A stretch of DNA of 64,000 bases from Flavobacterium undicola (GTDB lineage Bacteria; Bacteroidota; Bacteroidia; Flavobacteriales; Flavobacteriaceae), in NCBI RefSeq assembly GCF_009909155.2, contig NZ_JAAAPM020000018.1, positions 1 to 64,000 on the forward strand. Direction: 5' to 3'. Position numbers and translations under genes: made by a program. The notes under the pieces were generated by a model. That model was not told where the DNA came from. It was given only the letters and a program-made list of their open reading frames with translations, and searched no databases. Shown piece by piece: positions 44,735 through 54,600 of this stretch (the stretch's first letter is position 1; every line of letters starts with the position of its first letter).

Positions 44735-46144
44735 TTATTTTTTCAACCAGTTATTTGTAAAATTACAATCTCTGTATTCTCCAATAATTTTAATATAAGT
44801 CTCTTTAATTTTTTCATCAAACCACTTCGCAATTGCTTTGATTTGCTTTTCTTTTAATGCCAATTCTTTAATCTTAACATAATCTTTAGCATAATCAGCT
44901 GTATGCTCATTAATTCGATTAGTAACAGTAATCAATTTGTATTGTTTTTTCCCTGATGGAGTTTCGTCTAAAATAGGTGCCGAAATCTCATTATCTTTTA
45001 AATTTGAAATCTGAGAATATAAATTAGTATCCATTTTTGTCAATTCAAAACGAGTATCCTGAGTATTTGGATTGATTAAAACTCCACCATTAGCCCTTGT
45101 TTCTTTTTGGTCTGACATTGTTCTGGCTGCATCAGCAAAAGAAATTTCTTTATCCATGATACGTTTTCTAATCAACGTTGCTTTTTCTTTAGCTTCATCC
45201 AAGGCTTCTTTAGTTACTGTAGGACTCAACAAAATATGGCGCAATTCTAATTCCTGACCTTTAATTTTTTCCAAGTAAATAATATGATACCCATATTCTG
45301 TTTCAAACGGAGCTGATATCTCACCTTCACTAAGACCAAAAGCAACATCTTTAAACTCTTTTACAAATGGTGTTTTTCTTGTCATTTTATAAAAACCACC
45401 ACTAGATCGAGACCCTGGATCCTGCGAATACAAAACTGCTTTTGTAGCAAAACTAGAACCTTCCTGAATATCCTTTTTAAAACCATTCAATCGATCAATT
45501 ACTTTTTGTTTTTCAACTGCAGTTATCTTAGGCTCAACAAGAATTTGCGCCACTTCCATTTCTGCACCAAAAACAGGTAATTCATCTTTAGGTAGTTTTT
45601 TGAAAAAATTACGAACTTCTTCCGGAGTAATCTCAACACCATCAACTATCTTTTTTTGCATTTCAGATGTCAACTTATTCTCTTTCAAAATATCAAAGAA
45701 ATAAGTTCTAAATTCTTCTTCAGAATCTTTCTTGTAATACTTAACTACTTTTTCCATCGAACCAATTTGCTGAATCATATAATTCAAACGCTCATCCATC
45801 ATCGATTTTACTTCAGCATCCGTAACCTTAACACTATCCTGAACCGCCTGATGCGCATACAATTTATCTTCCAATAACTTCCCTAGCATTTGACATCTGG
45901 AAATATCTTTCACCGAACCTCCCTGGCTCGAAATCTCTAAATAAGCCTTATCAATATCAGAATCCAAAATAATATAATCTCCCACAGTAGCAATAACACC
46001 ATCTACTTTTTGCCTTTGATTTGTAGTTGTTTTTTTCTCTACAACAACAGTACTATCTTTTATTATTTCTTGAGCATTAGTTACAGTGTTTAAAAACAAC
46101 ATGACAAAAAACAGAAGTACGTTTTTAATATTTATGAATTTCAT
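44735..46144 (-). CDS. SurA-like peptidylprolyl isomerase
   Basis: A periplasmic chaperone for outer-membrane proteins, about 469 residues from the ATG at 46144. An upstream in-frame ATG at 46165 adds seven residues that precede a normal signal peptide (KFINIKNVLLFFVMLFLNTV). The SurA N-terminal domain (VDGVIATVGDYIILDSDID) is followed by two PpiC-type parvulin domains, with AEMEVAQILVEPK and LELRHILLSPTV as their starts. A C-terminal helix closes the protein. Confidence 0.9.
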   Translation of the reverse strand: MKFINIKNVLLFFVMLFLNTVTNAQEIIKDSTVVVEKKTTTNQRQKVDGVIATVGDYIILDSDIDKAYLEISSQGGSVKDISRCQMLGKLLEDKLYAHQAVQDSVKVTDAEVKSMMDERLNYMIQQIGSMEKVVKYYKKDSEEEFRTYFFDILKENKLTSEMQKKIVDGVEITPEEVRNFFKKLPKDELPVFGAEMEVAQILVEPKITAVEKQKVIDRLNGFKKDIQEGSSFATKAVLYSQDPGSRSSGGFYKMTRKTPFVKEFKDVAFGLSEGEISAPFETEYGYHIIYLEKIKGQELELRHILLSPTVTKEALDEAKEKATLIRKRIMDKEISFADAARTMSDQKETRANGGVLINPNTQDTRFELTKMDTNLYSQISNLKDNEISAPILDETPSGKKQYKLITVTNRINEHTADYAKDYVKIKELALKEKQIKAIAKWFDEKIKETYIKIIGEYRDCNFTNNWLKK

Positions 46145-46524
46145 TCTTAAGGATTTTAAAGGCATTTACTTTTGGAATTTTAAATTTTCAGATATTATCT
46201 AAAAGGTAATTTGTTATAAAAATTATAGATTGGCAAAATAACAACTTTAAAGCACATTATATATAATTTGTTATAGTAAAAACGAACAAAAATAACAATT
46301 CAATTACATTATACAAGTTTCCTCCTGACTATTAACAAAAAATTATCTAGAAGACTCATTTGAAAATACAAAGATTAAAAAAATATGAACTGACATAACC
46401 GATTCACAATACTAGCAGAAAAAGAAAATCGAAAAATCCAATTACAAACCATCTATTTTTAAGACTACATTTTGTTTTTTAATTCACAAACACTGATTTA
46501 TAAGTTCACACCATTAGAATTACT
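46145..46524. other. AT-rich intergenic region without recognised features
   Basis: About 380 bp between the SurA-like gene and the vWA protein gene. No coding frame, hairpin or shared repeat is apparent. It must contain the promoter of the SurA-like gene on the minus strand. Confidence 0.6.
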
Positions 46525-48663
46525 TTACACGCTATTTAATTTTATAATCTTCCCTATTAATTCTTTCCCTTCCACTATAACCTTCAAATAATATATGGCA
46601 TTTGGCAATTGAGATACATCTATTTTATATTCATTTGCTTTTTGAGTTTTATAAATAATTAATTTTCCTGTAGTATCAAACAAATACAATTCAGTTGCCT
46701 CTTTGTCTATTGTTACTGTAACTATATCAGATACAGGATTTGGAAAATACTTAAAATTTATTGATTTTATTTCACCTAGCTGTTCTTCAATTTTAGAATT
46801 CTTTGCATAATCTAACTCCTCAGATTGACAATTATTAACAGATGAATACTGAAGAATGACCCTTAAAATAAGCTCATTAAGCATTTCTACCTTATAATTT
46901 TCTGTCGAAGGTTCTATGTGGTCATTCCCAATTCCGCTATGATTGGTTATAAAAAGATAGGTTCCATTAGTTTCTAATGCCAATGAACGCATTAAATACT
47001 CTGTGCTTTTATCAATGCCACTTGCAGCTACAGGTATAATCCTAATACCTTTTTGGGCGGCTTTTTTTGCTAAATTTTGCAGTTTCACTACATTCTCTTC
47101 CGAATAATGCGGTGGAGCATCTAACAAAACAAATAATAATTTTGCGCGGGCATCATCATCCCAATTCATATTTTCAACAGAACCCTCCAAACCTTCAATT
47201 ACAGCTTCCGGATAATCACCTCCTCCATTAGCATTTTGTTTTTTAATGAATGAAATAACACTTGGTATTGAAGCTGTGAAATCAAAGTTTTTCAGTAAAT
47301 ACTCATCATTTGTATCTCTATAAAAAACACTTCCCATTTTTAATTCATCATGCGGAAATTGCTTTTTTGTATGTTCTATTACATCATACAATTCAGCTTG
47401 TAAATAGCTAATTTCATCTCCCATTGAACCGGTTGCATCAATCATAAAAGCTATATTGATTTTATTTAGAGTAATGCAATTTTCCGGATAGGTATAAACA
47501 TTAATTCCTTCATGAAATTCCTTTGCGTTATCTACTAAAACTTTTTCTTTACCATCTATAATTTGAAGTTTTCCGACAACTTTATCTAAAGTTAGCTCAT
47601 TAGTATTATACCATAATTCAGCTCTTCCAGAATTATCAGTTCTTGCTGTCCATATGATTCCATATTCGTTTTTTAAATGCACGAGCCTGTTGATAACAGC
47701 AAAACCTTTTTGGTTTTTTAAAATTATAGAATACCTAAATTTCGGATTAATTTTCCAGTGATTTTTCCATTGATTTAATTCTGTATCAGTTAAGCCTTTC
47801 CAATACTCATAATGACTAAAATCGTTAACTTCTCCAGCTGTTAATTGCCCTGCTTTTACACCTGAATTCCTTTTAGTTATATCACTTTTACTTTCCTTTT
47901 CTAAAACAGCAACTCCAGCAGCTTTAGATTCTATTGCAGTAACCGATCCCACTAAACTTGTTTTTTTTACAGAACTATAGCCCACAACAACAACTTCTGA
48001 AAGTTCATGAGTATCACTAAATAAATTTACATTAAGTATTTTATGATCTACTCTTACTTCTTTCGTTTGCATTCCCAAAAAAGTTATTATTAGAATATCA
48101 CCAATTTTAGCATCAATGCTATAGTATCCGTCCACATTGGTCATTGTTTTTTTTGTAGTTCCTTTAACAATAATATTTACAAAAGGAAGTGGCATTCCAT
48201 CATTTGCATCATACACTAATCCAACAACAGCACCTTTTAACGGATTTCCATGCAATTCATGATCCTTAATAAATACATTTATTTTTGCTACTTCCTTCTT
48301 GCGTTTTTCAAGTTTCTTTGCTTTTCTTTCTTTAATCTTCAGCTCCTCTTTTTGTTTTTTTTGAGAATCTTCAAAATAAAATTTAAAATTATTCAGACTG
48401 CTTATTGTAATCTTTTGGGGATTGATTCCAGGATATTTAAATTGTAATATATCATTCTTTTTCCCTTTTACAGAAAAACCTCCATCTGAATTAGAGATTG
48501 TAACAAAATTGTTAGTTAAATTAAGTACTTCTACATCAGCAAGTCTTTTTTTATGTTCATTATAAACAAAACCATTAACTTTTTGTGCATTTGCACTTTG
48601 ATAAAAAACTACCAATAACAAAATAACTAGTTTATTTAAAAATGGGCAGAAAGAAATTTTCAT
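46525..48663 (-). CDS. Surface protein: two regulatory domains, SusC-like plug start, vWA, T9SS tail
   Basis: A 712-residue exported protein with an unusual order of parts. Residues 1-27 are a signal peptide and 28-98 a carboxypeptidase-regulatory-like domain. About 100-130 is a Lys/Glu coiled coil. A second regulatory domain (145-215) runs into LSEVVVVGYSSVKKTSLVGS (221-240), which copies the start of a SusC/TonB receptor plug, but no barrel follows. About 270-400 includes AGQLTAGEVNDFSHYEYW. A vWA domain starts at 403 with MIDATGSMGDE (MIDAS D409, T411, S413). The tail from about 635 (FKYFPNPVSD to the C-terminus) is a type A T9SS sorting domain, so the protein is secreted through the type IX system and probably attached to the surface. 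Confidence 0.85.
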   Translation of the reverse strand: MKISFCPFLNKLVILLLVVFYQSANAQKVNGFVYNEHKKRLADVEVLNLTNNFVTISNSDGGFSVKGKKNDILQFKYPGINPQKITISSLNNFKFYFEDSQKKQKEELKIKERKAKKLEKRKKEVAKINVFIKDHELHGNPLKGAVVGLVYDANDGMPLPFVNIIVKGTTKKTMTNVDGYYSIDAKIGDILIITFLGMQTKEVRVDHKILNVNLFSDTHELSEVVVVGYSSVKKTSLVGSVTAIESKAAGVAVLEKESKSDITKRNSGVKAGQLTAGEVNDFSHYEYWKGLTDTELNQWKNHWKINPKFRYSIILKNQKGFAVINRLVHLKNEYGIIWTARTDNSGRAELWYNTNELTLDKVVGKLQIIDGKEKVLVDNAKEFHEGINVYTYPENCITLNKINIAFMIDATGSMGDEISYLQAELYDVIEHTKKQFPHDELKMGSVFYRDTNDEYLLKNFDFTASIPSVISFIKKQNANGGGDYPEAVIEGLEGSVENMNWDDDARAKLLFVLLDAPPHYSEENVVKLQNLAKKAAQKGIRIIPVAASGIDKSTEYLMRSLALETNGTYLFITNHSGIGNDHIEPSTENYKVEMLNELILRVILQYSSVNNCQSEELDYAKNSKIEEQLGEIKSINFKYFPNPVSDIVTVTIDKEATELYLFDTTGKLIIYKTQKANEYKIDVSQLPNAIYYLKVIVEGKELIGKIIKLNSV

Positions 48664-48876
48664 AATCTTGTTTTTTGAAATTCATTAATAAAAAACTCAT
48701 AATAGATAATAATTTAGAAACAGTTAAAGAATACCTATTCTACTTTAAATATATAGACACATATTCTATTAAAAAGGTTGGGACAGTTCTAAAATAAATT
48801 CCAAGGAAATATAGTACAATTTTTCTATCTTTTTATTTAATGCAAAAAAAAACATCCTAATAAATCAAAACTACCT

Positions 48877-48950
48877 TCGTAGCCCTGATCGTAGCGACAT
48901 CCTCTAGCTCTGGAGTTCAGAGCTAGAGATACAGCGAAGAGCAGGACGAA
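48877..48950. repeat. Dispersed repeat with 11-bp variable-stem hairpin
   Basis: TCGTAGCCCTGATCGTAGCG on the left and AGCGAAGAGCAGGACGA on the right are partly complementary. Between them CTCTAGCTCTG (48902-48912), loop GAGTT, CAGAGCTAGAG (48918-48928) is a perfect stem. The frame is the intergenic TAGCCCTGATCG...AGCGGGACGAAA type known to me from many Flavobacterium genomes, in which the inner stem differs from copy to copy. Confidence 0.75.
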
Positions 48951-49049
48951 ACTTTCTTAAAACAACTAATCATTCTGCTCCTAAATACAAGCTTTATAAA
49001 TTGAGAATAAAAGAATTCCGCATTTATTTCAAATCGCATATATAAATAG

Positions 49050-49057
49050 TACTTTTG
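49050..49057 (+). promoter_or_regulatory. -7 promoter box of prfC
   Basis: TACTTTTG is a perfect TAnnTTTG box, 20 bp before the prfC ATG. Confidence 0.6.
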
Positions 49058-49077
49058 CAAACTATTTATATTTACAC

Positions 49078-50667
49078 ATGAGCTTTTTAAAAGAAATACA
49101 ACGTAGAAGAACCTTTGGAATTATCTCGCATCCCGATGCCGGAAAAACAACTCTTACTGAAAAACTCCTTCTTTTTGGGGGAGCAATCCAAGAAGCAGGA
49201 GCTGTAAAAAACAACAAAATAAAAAAAGGAGCTACCAGTGACTTCATGGAAATTGAACGTCAAAGGGGAATCTCTGTATCTACTTCTGTTTTAGCATTCA
49301 ACTATAAAGACATAAAAATCAACATCCTGGACACACCCGGACACAAGGATTTTGCCGAGGATACTTTTAGAACCTTAACCGCTGTTGACAGTGTTATTGT
49401 GGTAATTGACGTAGCAAAAGGAGTTGAGGAACAAACTGAAAAATTAGTTGCGGTTTGTAGAATGCGAAAAATTCCAATTATTGTTTTCATCAACAAATTA
49501 GATCGTGAAGGACATGATGCCTTTGATTTGATGGACGAAGTAGAACAAAAATTAGGTCTTACCGTTACTCCATTGAGTTTCCCTATCGGAATGGGTTATG
49601 ACTTTCAAGGGATTTATAACCTTTGGGAACAAAACATCAACTTGTTTAGTGGAGACAGCCGTAAAAATATTGAAGAAACTATCGCTTTTTCAGACGTACA
49701 AAGTCCTGAATTAGAAAAGATAATTGGTCAAAAACCAGCCGATCGTTTACGTGAAGAACTAGAGTTGATTGATGAAGTTTATCCAAAATTCAATCAACAG
49801 GATTATTTAGACGGAAAACTACAACCTGTATTTTTTGGTTCTGCTTTGAACAACTTTGGTGTTAGAGAGTTATTAGACTGTTTTGTTTCTATTGCTCCTT
49901 CGCCAAGAGCTAAGGAATCAGAAACCAGATTAGTTGATCCAAAAGAAGAAAAACTATCCGGATTTGTATTTAAAATCCACGCTAATATGGATCCAAAACA
50001 CCGTGACCGTTTGGCCTTTATAAAAATTGTTTCTGGAACTTTCGAAAGAAACAAACCGTATTATCACGTTCGTCAAAAGAAAAATTTAAAATTCTCTAGT
50101 CCGAATGCCTTTTTTGCTGAGAAAAAAGAAATTGTAGACATCTCTTATCCTGGAGATATTGTGGGGCTTCACGATACTGGAAATTTCAAAATTGGTGATA
50201 CTTTAACAGAAGGTGAAATCATGAATTTCAAAGGAATTCCAAGCTTCTCTCCGGAACATTTTAGATACATTAATAATGCTGACCCTATGAAGGCAAAACA
50301 GCTGGACAAAGGGGTTGACCAATTAATGGATGAAGGTGTTGCGCAGTTGTTTACTTTAGAAATGAACAACCGAAAAGTGATTGGTACTGTTGGAGCACTT
50401 CAATACGAAGTAATTCAATACCGTTTAGAGCACGAATATGGTGCAAAATGTACCTATGAAAATTTCCCGGTTCACAAAGCGTGTTGGGTAAAACCGGACG
50501 ATGCTAAAAATGAGGAATTCAAAGAATTCAAACGAATCAAACAAAAATTCCTTGCTAAAGACAAATACGATCAATTGGTTTTCCTGGCTGATTCGGACTT
50601 TACAATCCAAATGACACAGAATAAATACCCAAGTGTTAAATTGTTTTTCACCTCTGAATTAGATTAA
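49078..50667 (+). CDS. prfC: Peptide chain release factor 3
   Basis: A 529-residue translational GTPase that recycles RF1 and RF2 after termination. G1 is SHPDAGKTTLTEK near residue 17, the switch I region ends QRGISVSTSV, G3 is DTPGHKDF and G4 is FINKLDREG. The class II specific domains follow. The length is normal. It is a single gene with its own promoter and terminator. Confidence 0.97.
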   Translation: MSFLKEIQRRRTFGIISHPDAGKTTLTEKLLLFGGAIQEAGAVKNNKIKKGATSDFMEIERQRGISVSTSVLAFNYKDIKINILDTPGHKDFAEDTFRTLTAVDSVIVVIDVAKGVEEQTEKLVAVCRMRKIPIIVFINKLDREGHDAFDLMDEVEQKLGLTVTPLSFPIGMGYDFQGIYNLWEQNINLFSGDSRKNIEETIAFSDVQSPELEKIIGQKPADRLREELELIDEVYPKFNQQDYLDGKLQPVFFGSALNNFGVRELLDCFVSIAPSPRAKESETRLVDPKEEKLSGFVFKIHANMDPKHRDRLAFIKIVSGTFERNKPYYHVRQKKNLKFSSPNAFFAEKKEIVDISYPGDIVGLHDTGNFKIGDTLTEGEIMNFKGIPSFSPEHFRYINNADPMKAKQLDKGVDQLMDEGVAQLFTLEMNNRKVIGTVGALQYEVIQYRLEHEYGAKCTYENFPVHKACWVKPDDAKNEEFKEFKRIKQKFLAKDKYDQLVFLADSDFTIQMTQNKYPSVKLFFTSELD

Positions 50668-50690
50668 AAAAAACGACACTTAATTCCATA

Positions 50691-50728
50691 AAAAAACGGT
50701 CTCATTGTTAATGAGACCGTTTTTTTTA
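50691..50728. terminator. Bidirectional terminator after prfC
   Basis: AAAAAACGGTCTCATT, loop GTT, AATGAGACCGTTTTTTTT: a perfect stem with T run, between prfC and the convergent small gene. Confidence 0.93.
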
Positions 50729-50740
50729 TGTTTTATATAT

Positions 50741-51094
50741 TTATGATAATGAACTTTCGTAATTCACCACTTTTTTCAAAAAAGCTTTAATCAACAAACG
50801 ATTAGGTGCCATTCCTGAAGTAATAATTAATTTCTTAGCATTTGTACCTTCTACAGATAATGTAGAATTAGGATCTTGTTTTGTCCCCATAAACCAAAGT
50901 GCAAATTCCATATTAGAAGTAGCTCTTGAAGTTTCTAATTTCACGTTAGTTGGCTCTACTTTTTCATTAAAATCAACATTGGAAGCTGATTGAGACTGGC
51001 TAAAAGCTGAAAAAGAAAACATAAAAAATAGCACTAACACAAATATTGACTGTGTCAATTTAGAATTCGTGATATTTGTTTTTAAGTTGTTCAT
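50741..51094 (-). CDS. Small exported protein of unknown function
   Basis: A 117-residue protein I cannot place in a family. A membrane-spanning signal peptide covers about 15-33 (SIFVLVLFFMFSFSAFSQ). The mature part has NVKLETSRATSNMEFALWFMG and a C-terminal basic helix (NRLLIKAFLKKVVNYESSL). It is likely periplasmic or surface-exposed. It shares a terminator with prfC. Confidence 0.65.
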   Translation of the reverse strand: MNNLKTNITNSKLTQSIFVLVLFFMFSFSAFSQSQSASNVDFNEKVEPTNVKLETSRATSNMEFALWFMGTKQDPNSTLSVEGTNAKKLIITSGMAPNRLLIKAFLKKVVNYESSLS

Positions 51095-51236
51095 GGCTTT
51101 ATTTCTTCGGTTATAATCTTATTATGAACCAAAGCTATTGTAATATAAAAACAGTAAAAAACATTTCCGATAAACTACCCTAAAACTCGTTTAGCTACTA
51201 AAAAAAGCAAATCACATCTCTAAAAAAATAAAAAAA

Positions 51237-51259
51237 AGCTCTCAATAATGAAAGCCTTT
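51237..51259 (-). terminator. Terminator-like hairpin after the DUF3467 gene
   Basis: On the minus strand AAGGCTTTC, loop ATTATT, GAGAGCTTT forms a stem with G-U pairs, followed by a T run. It lies just after the DUF3467 stop. Confidence 0.65.
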
Positions 51260-51265
51260 GTAATT

Positions 51266-51568
51266 TTATGCTTGTCCAGCAGGACCAAAATTAAGCGGAA
51301 TAGGTGCTTGTTCTGTATCTTTGATTTCGCCATGAGCTACTTCAAAACGATGAATATTTTCACCAATAGCCTTTAACAATCTCTTAGCGTGTTGTGGAGT
51401 CAAAACAATTCTTGACTTCACCTTAGCCTTAGGAACACCTGGCATGATGCTTACAAAATCCAAAACAAACTCCGAAGAAGAATGATTGATTATAGCTAAA
51501 TTAGAATAAATCCCTTCGGCAGTTTTTTCATCTAATTCAATATTGATTTGTTCTTGTTGTTCTTTCAT
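51266..51568 (-). CDS. DUF3467 domain protein
   Basis: A 100-residue protein matching DUF3467: INIELDEKTAEGIYSNLAI, SSSEFVLDFVSIMPGVPKAK and RIVLTPQHAKRLLKAIGENI. Function is not known. It lies just downstream of rpoC on the same strand, an arrangement common in Bacteroidota, with a hairpin terminator between them. Confidence 0.92.
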   Translation of the reverse strand: MKEQQEQINIELDEKTAEGIYSNLAIINHSSSEFVLDFVSIMPGVPKAKVKSRIVLTPQHAKRLLKAIGENIHRFEVAHGEIKDTEQAPIPLNFGPAGQA

Positions 51569-51601
51569 ATCAAAAGTTTTAAAACCAAACTGTTTAAAAT
51601 T

Positions 51602-51641
51602 AAAAATAGAAAGACTACACGAGGTAATCTTTCTATTTTTT
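51602..51641 (-). terminator. Hairpin between rpoC and the DUF3467 gene
   Basis: AAAAATAGAAAGA (51602-51614) pairs with TCTTTCTATTTTT (51629-51641), loop of 14 bases, 24 bp after the rpoC stop. It should end or reduce transcription of the ribosomal/RNA polymerase operon before DUF3467. Confidence 0.8.
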
Positions 51642-51664
51642 TTAATTTAAAAACATATTATTTA

Positions 51665-54600
51665 TTAATAAATATATTCTTCTTTGTTTGCCATCATATC
51701 ATTGTAATCTTCTTTAGAACCTACAATAGCATTATCGTATTCTCTCATACCTGTACCAGCAGGGATTCTGTGTCCTACAATTACATTTTCTTTCAATCCT
51801 TCTAAGTAATCTACCTTACCTGCTACAGCAGCTTCGTTTAATACTTTAGTTGTTTCTTGGAAAGAAGCAGCAGAAATAAACGATTTCGTTTGAAGCGAAG
51901 CTCTTGTAATACCTTGTAATACCGGAGTTGCAGTTGCAGTAACTACATCACGAGCAACAACTAGGTTTTTATCAGAACGTTTCAACAATGAATTCTCATC
52001 TCTCAATTGACGTGGAGTAACAATTTGACCTTCTTTTAAGTTAGAAGAATCTCCTGCATCCTCAACCACTTTCATACCGTATAATTTATCATTTTCAACG
52101 ATAAAGTCTTTAGTGTGAATTAATTGATCTTCTAAGAATAAAGTATCTCCTGGATCCTGAACTCTTACTTTACGCATCATTTGACGAATAACTACCTCAA
52201 AGTGTTTGTCGTTGATTTTTACCCCTTGTAAACGGTATACCTCTTGAATTTCGTTAACCAAATACTGTTGAACAGCAGCTGGACCTTGAATTCTCAAGAT
52301 ATCGTCTGGAGTAATTGCTCCGTCAGACAAAGGAATACCTGCTCTTACGAAGTCATTCTCTTGAACAAGAATTTGACTAGATAATTTCACTAAGTATTTC
52401 TTAACCTCTCCAAATTTAGATTCAATTACAATCTCACGGTTACCTCTTTTGATTTTTCCAAAAGAAACTACACCATCAATTTCAGAAACTACAGCTGGGT
52501 TAGAAGGATTACGAGCTTCTAAAAGCTCAGTAATTCTTGGTAAACCTCCCGTAATATCTCCTGATTTAGAAGAACGACGTGGAATTTTAACCAATACTTT
52601 ACCTGCTTTAATTTTCTCTCCATCTTCAACCATCAAGTGAGCTCCAACTGGTAAGTTGTAAGAACGAATCAATTCACCATCTTTACCATAAACTAATAAA
52701 GTAGGAATTAATTTTTTGTTTCTAGATTCAGAAATTACTTTTTCCTGGAAACCAGTTTGCTCATCGATTTCAACCATGAACGATTGTCCTTGCTCTAAAT
52801 CTTCGTAAGCGATTTTACCAGTAAACTCAGAAACGATAACTCCATTATATGGATCCCATTTACAAATTACTTCTCCTTTTCCAATAGACTGACCGTCTTT
52901 TACAAAAATACTAGAACCGTAAGGAATATTATGTGTATTTAAAACAATACCTGTTTTTTCGTCAACTAATTTTAATTCTGTAGAACGTGAAACAACGATA
53001 TCAACTTCGTTTCCTTCATTATCGTCACCTTTTACAGTTTTTAAATCTTCAATTTCAAGTTTTCCTGGGAATTTAGCAATAATACTAGATTCTTCAGAAA
53101 TACCTCCTGCAACCCCTCCAACGTGGAATGTACGAAGTGTTAACTGTGTACCTGGCTCTCCAATAGATTGAGCAGCAATTACTCCTACCGCCTCACCTCT
53201 TTGAGTCATTTTTCCAGTTGCTAGGTTACGTCCGTAACATTTAGCACAAATACCTTTCAAGGCTTCACAAGTCAATGGAGAACGTACTTCAACTTTTTCA
53301 AGTGGAGAAGCCTCGATTGTTTTCATGATCGCTTCGGTAATTTGTTGACCTGATGCTACTAATACTTCATTAGTCAAAGGATTAATTACGTCTTGTAATG
53401 CAACACGTCCTAAAATTCTTTCTCCTAATGATTCAACGATTTCTTCATTCTTTTTCAATGCTGAAACTTCAACACCTCTTAATGTTCCACAATCTTCGAT
53501 GTTAACAATAACGTCTTGAGAAACGTCATGTAATCTACGAGTCAAGTATCCAGCATCCGCCGTTTTAAGAGCCGTATCCGCAAGACCTTTACGAGCACCG
53601 TGAGTAGAGATAAAGTACTCAAGAATCGAAAGACCTTCCTTAAAGTTAGAAAGAATCGGGTTTTCAATAATCTCACCACCACCAGCAGTCGATTTTTTAG
53701 GCTTAGCCATCAAACCACGCATACCAGTTAACTGACGAATCTGTTCTTTAGATCCACGAGCTCCAGAGTCAAGCATCATATACACTGAGTTGAAACCTTG
53801 TTGGTCTTCTCTAATGTTTTTCATTGCTAATTCTGTCAATTGTGCATTCGCAGAAGTCCATACGTCAATAACTTGGTTGTAACGTTCGTTATTTGTAATA
53901 AGACCCATGTTATAGTTAGCAGAAATTCCTTCTACTTGCTCTCTTGCGTCAGCGATCAATTGTGTTTTTTGCTCAGGAATTCTAATATCACCTAATGAGA
54001 ATGATAATCCTCCGCGGAATGCGAATTTATACCCCATATCTTTCATGTTATCCAAGAAGGCAGCCGTTTCAGGTACACTTGTTGAATTTAATACGTGACC
54101 GATAATGTCTCTAAGGTTTTTCTTAGTCAATACATCATTGATATATCCTGCAGCTTCCGGTACTACTTCGTTAAATAATACACGACCTGCAGTTGTTTGG
54201 ATAATTTGGTAAACCAATTCTCCAGCTTCATTAAAATCTTTTGCTCTAATTTTCACACGAGCATTCAATTCTAATCTTCCTTCGTTTAATGCAATATTTG
54301 TTTCCTCAGCAGAGTAAAAAGTAAGCCCTTCTCCTAAAATTTTCTTTTCTGGAGTAGACAAACGCTCTTTGGTCATATAATATAAACCCAAAACCATGTC
54401 CTGAGAAGGTACCGTAATAGGAGCACCATTTGCAGGGTTCAAGATATTGTGAGAAGCTAACATTAATAATTGTGCTTCAAGGATTGCTTCTGGTCCTAAT
54501 GGCAAGTGAACTGCCATCTGATCCCCGTCAAAATCCGCGTTGAAAGCCGTACATACTAATGGGTGTAATTGGATTGCTTTTCCTTCAATTAATTTTGGTT

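Larger units (their letters stand above)
48664..49077. other. Intergenic region carrying a dispersed repeat and the prfC promoter
   Basis: A 414-bp spacer between divergent genes. Apart from the repeat at 48877-48950 and the -7 box at 49050-49057 it is AT-rich and featureless. No coding frame is supported. Confidence 0.6.
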
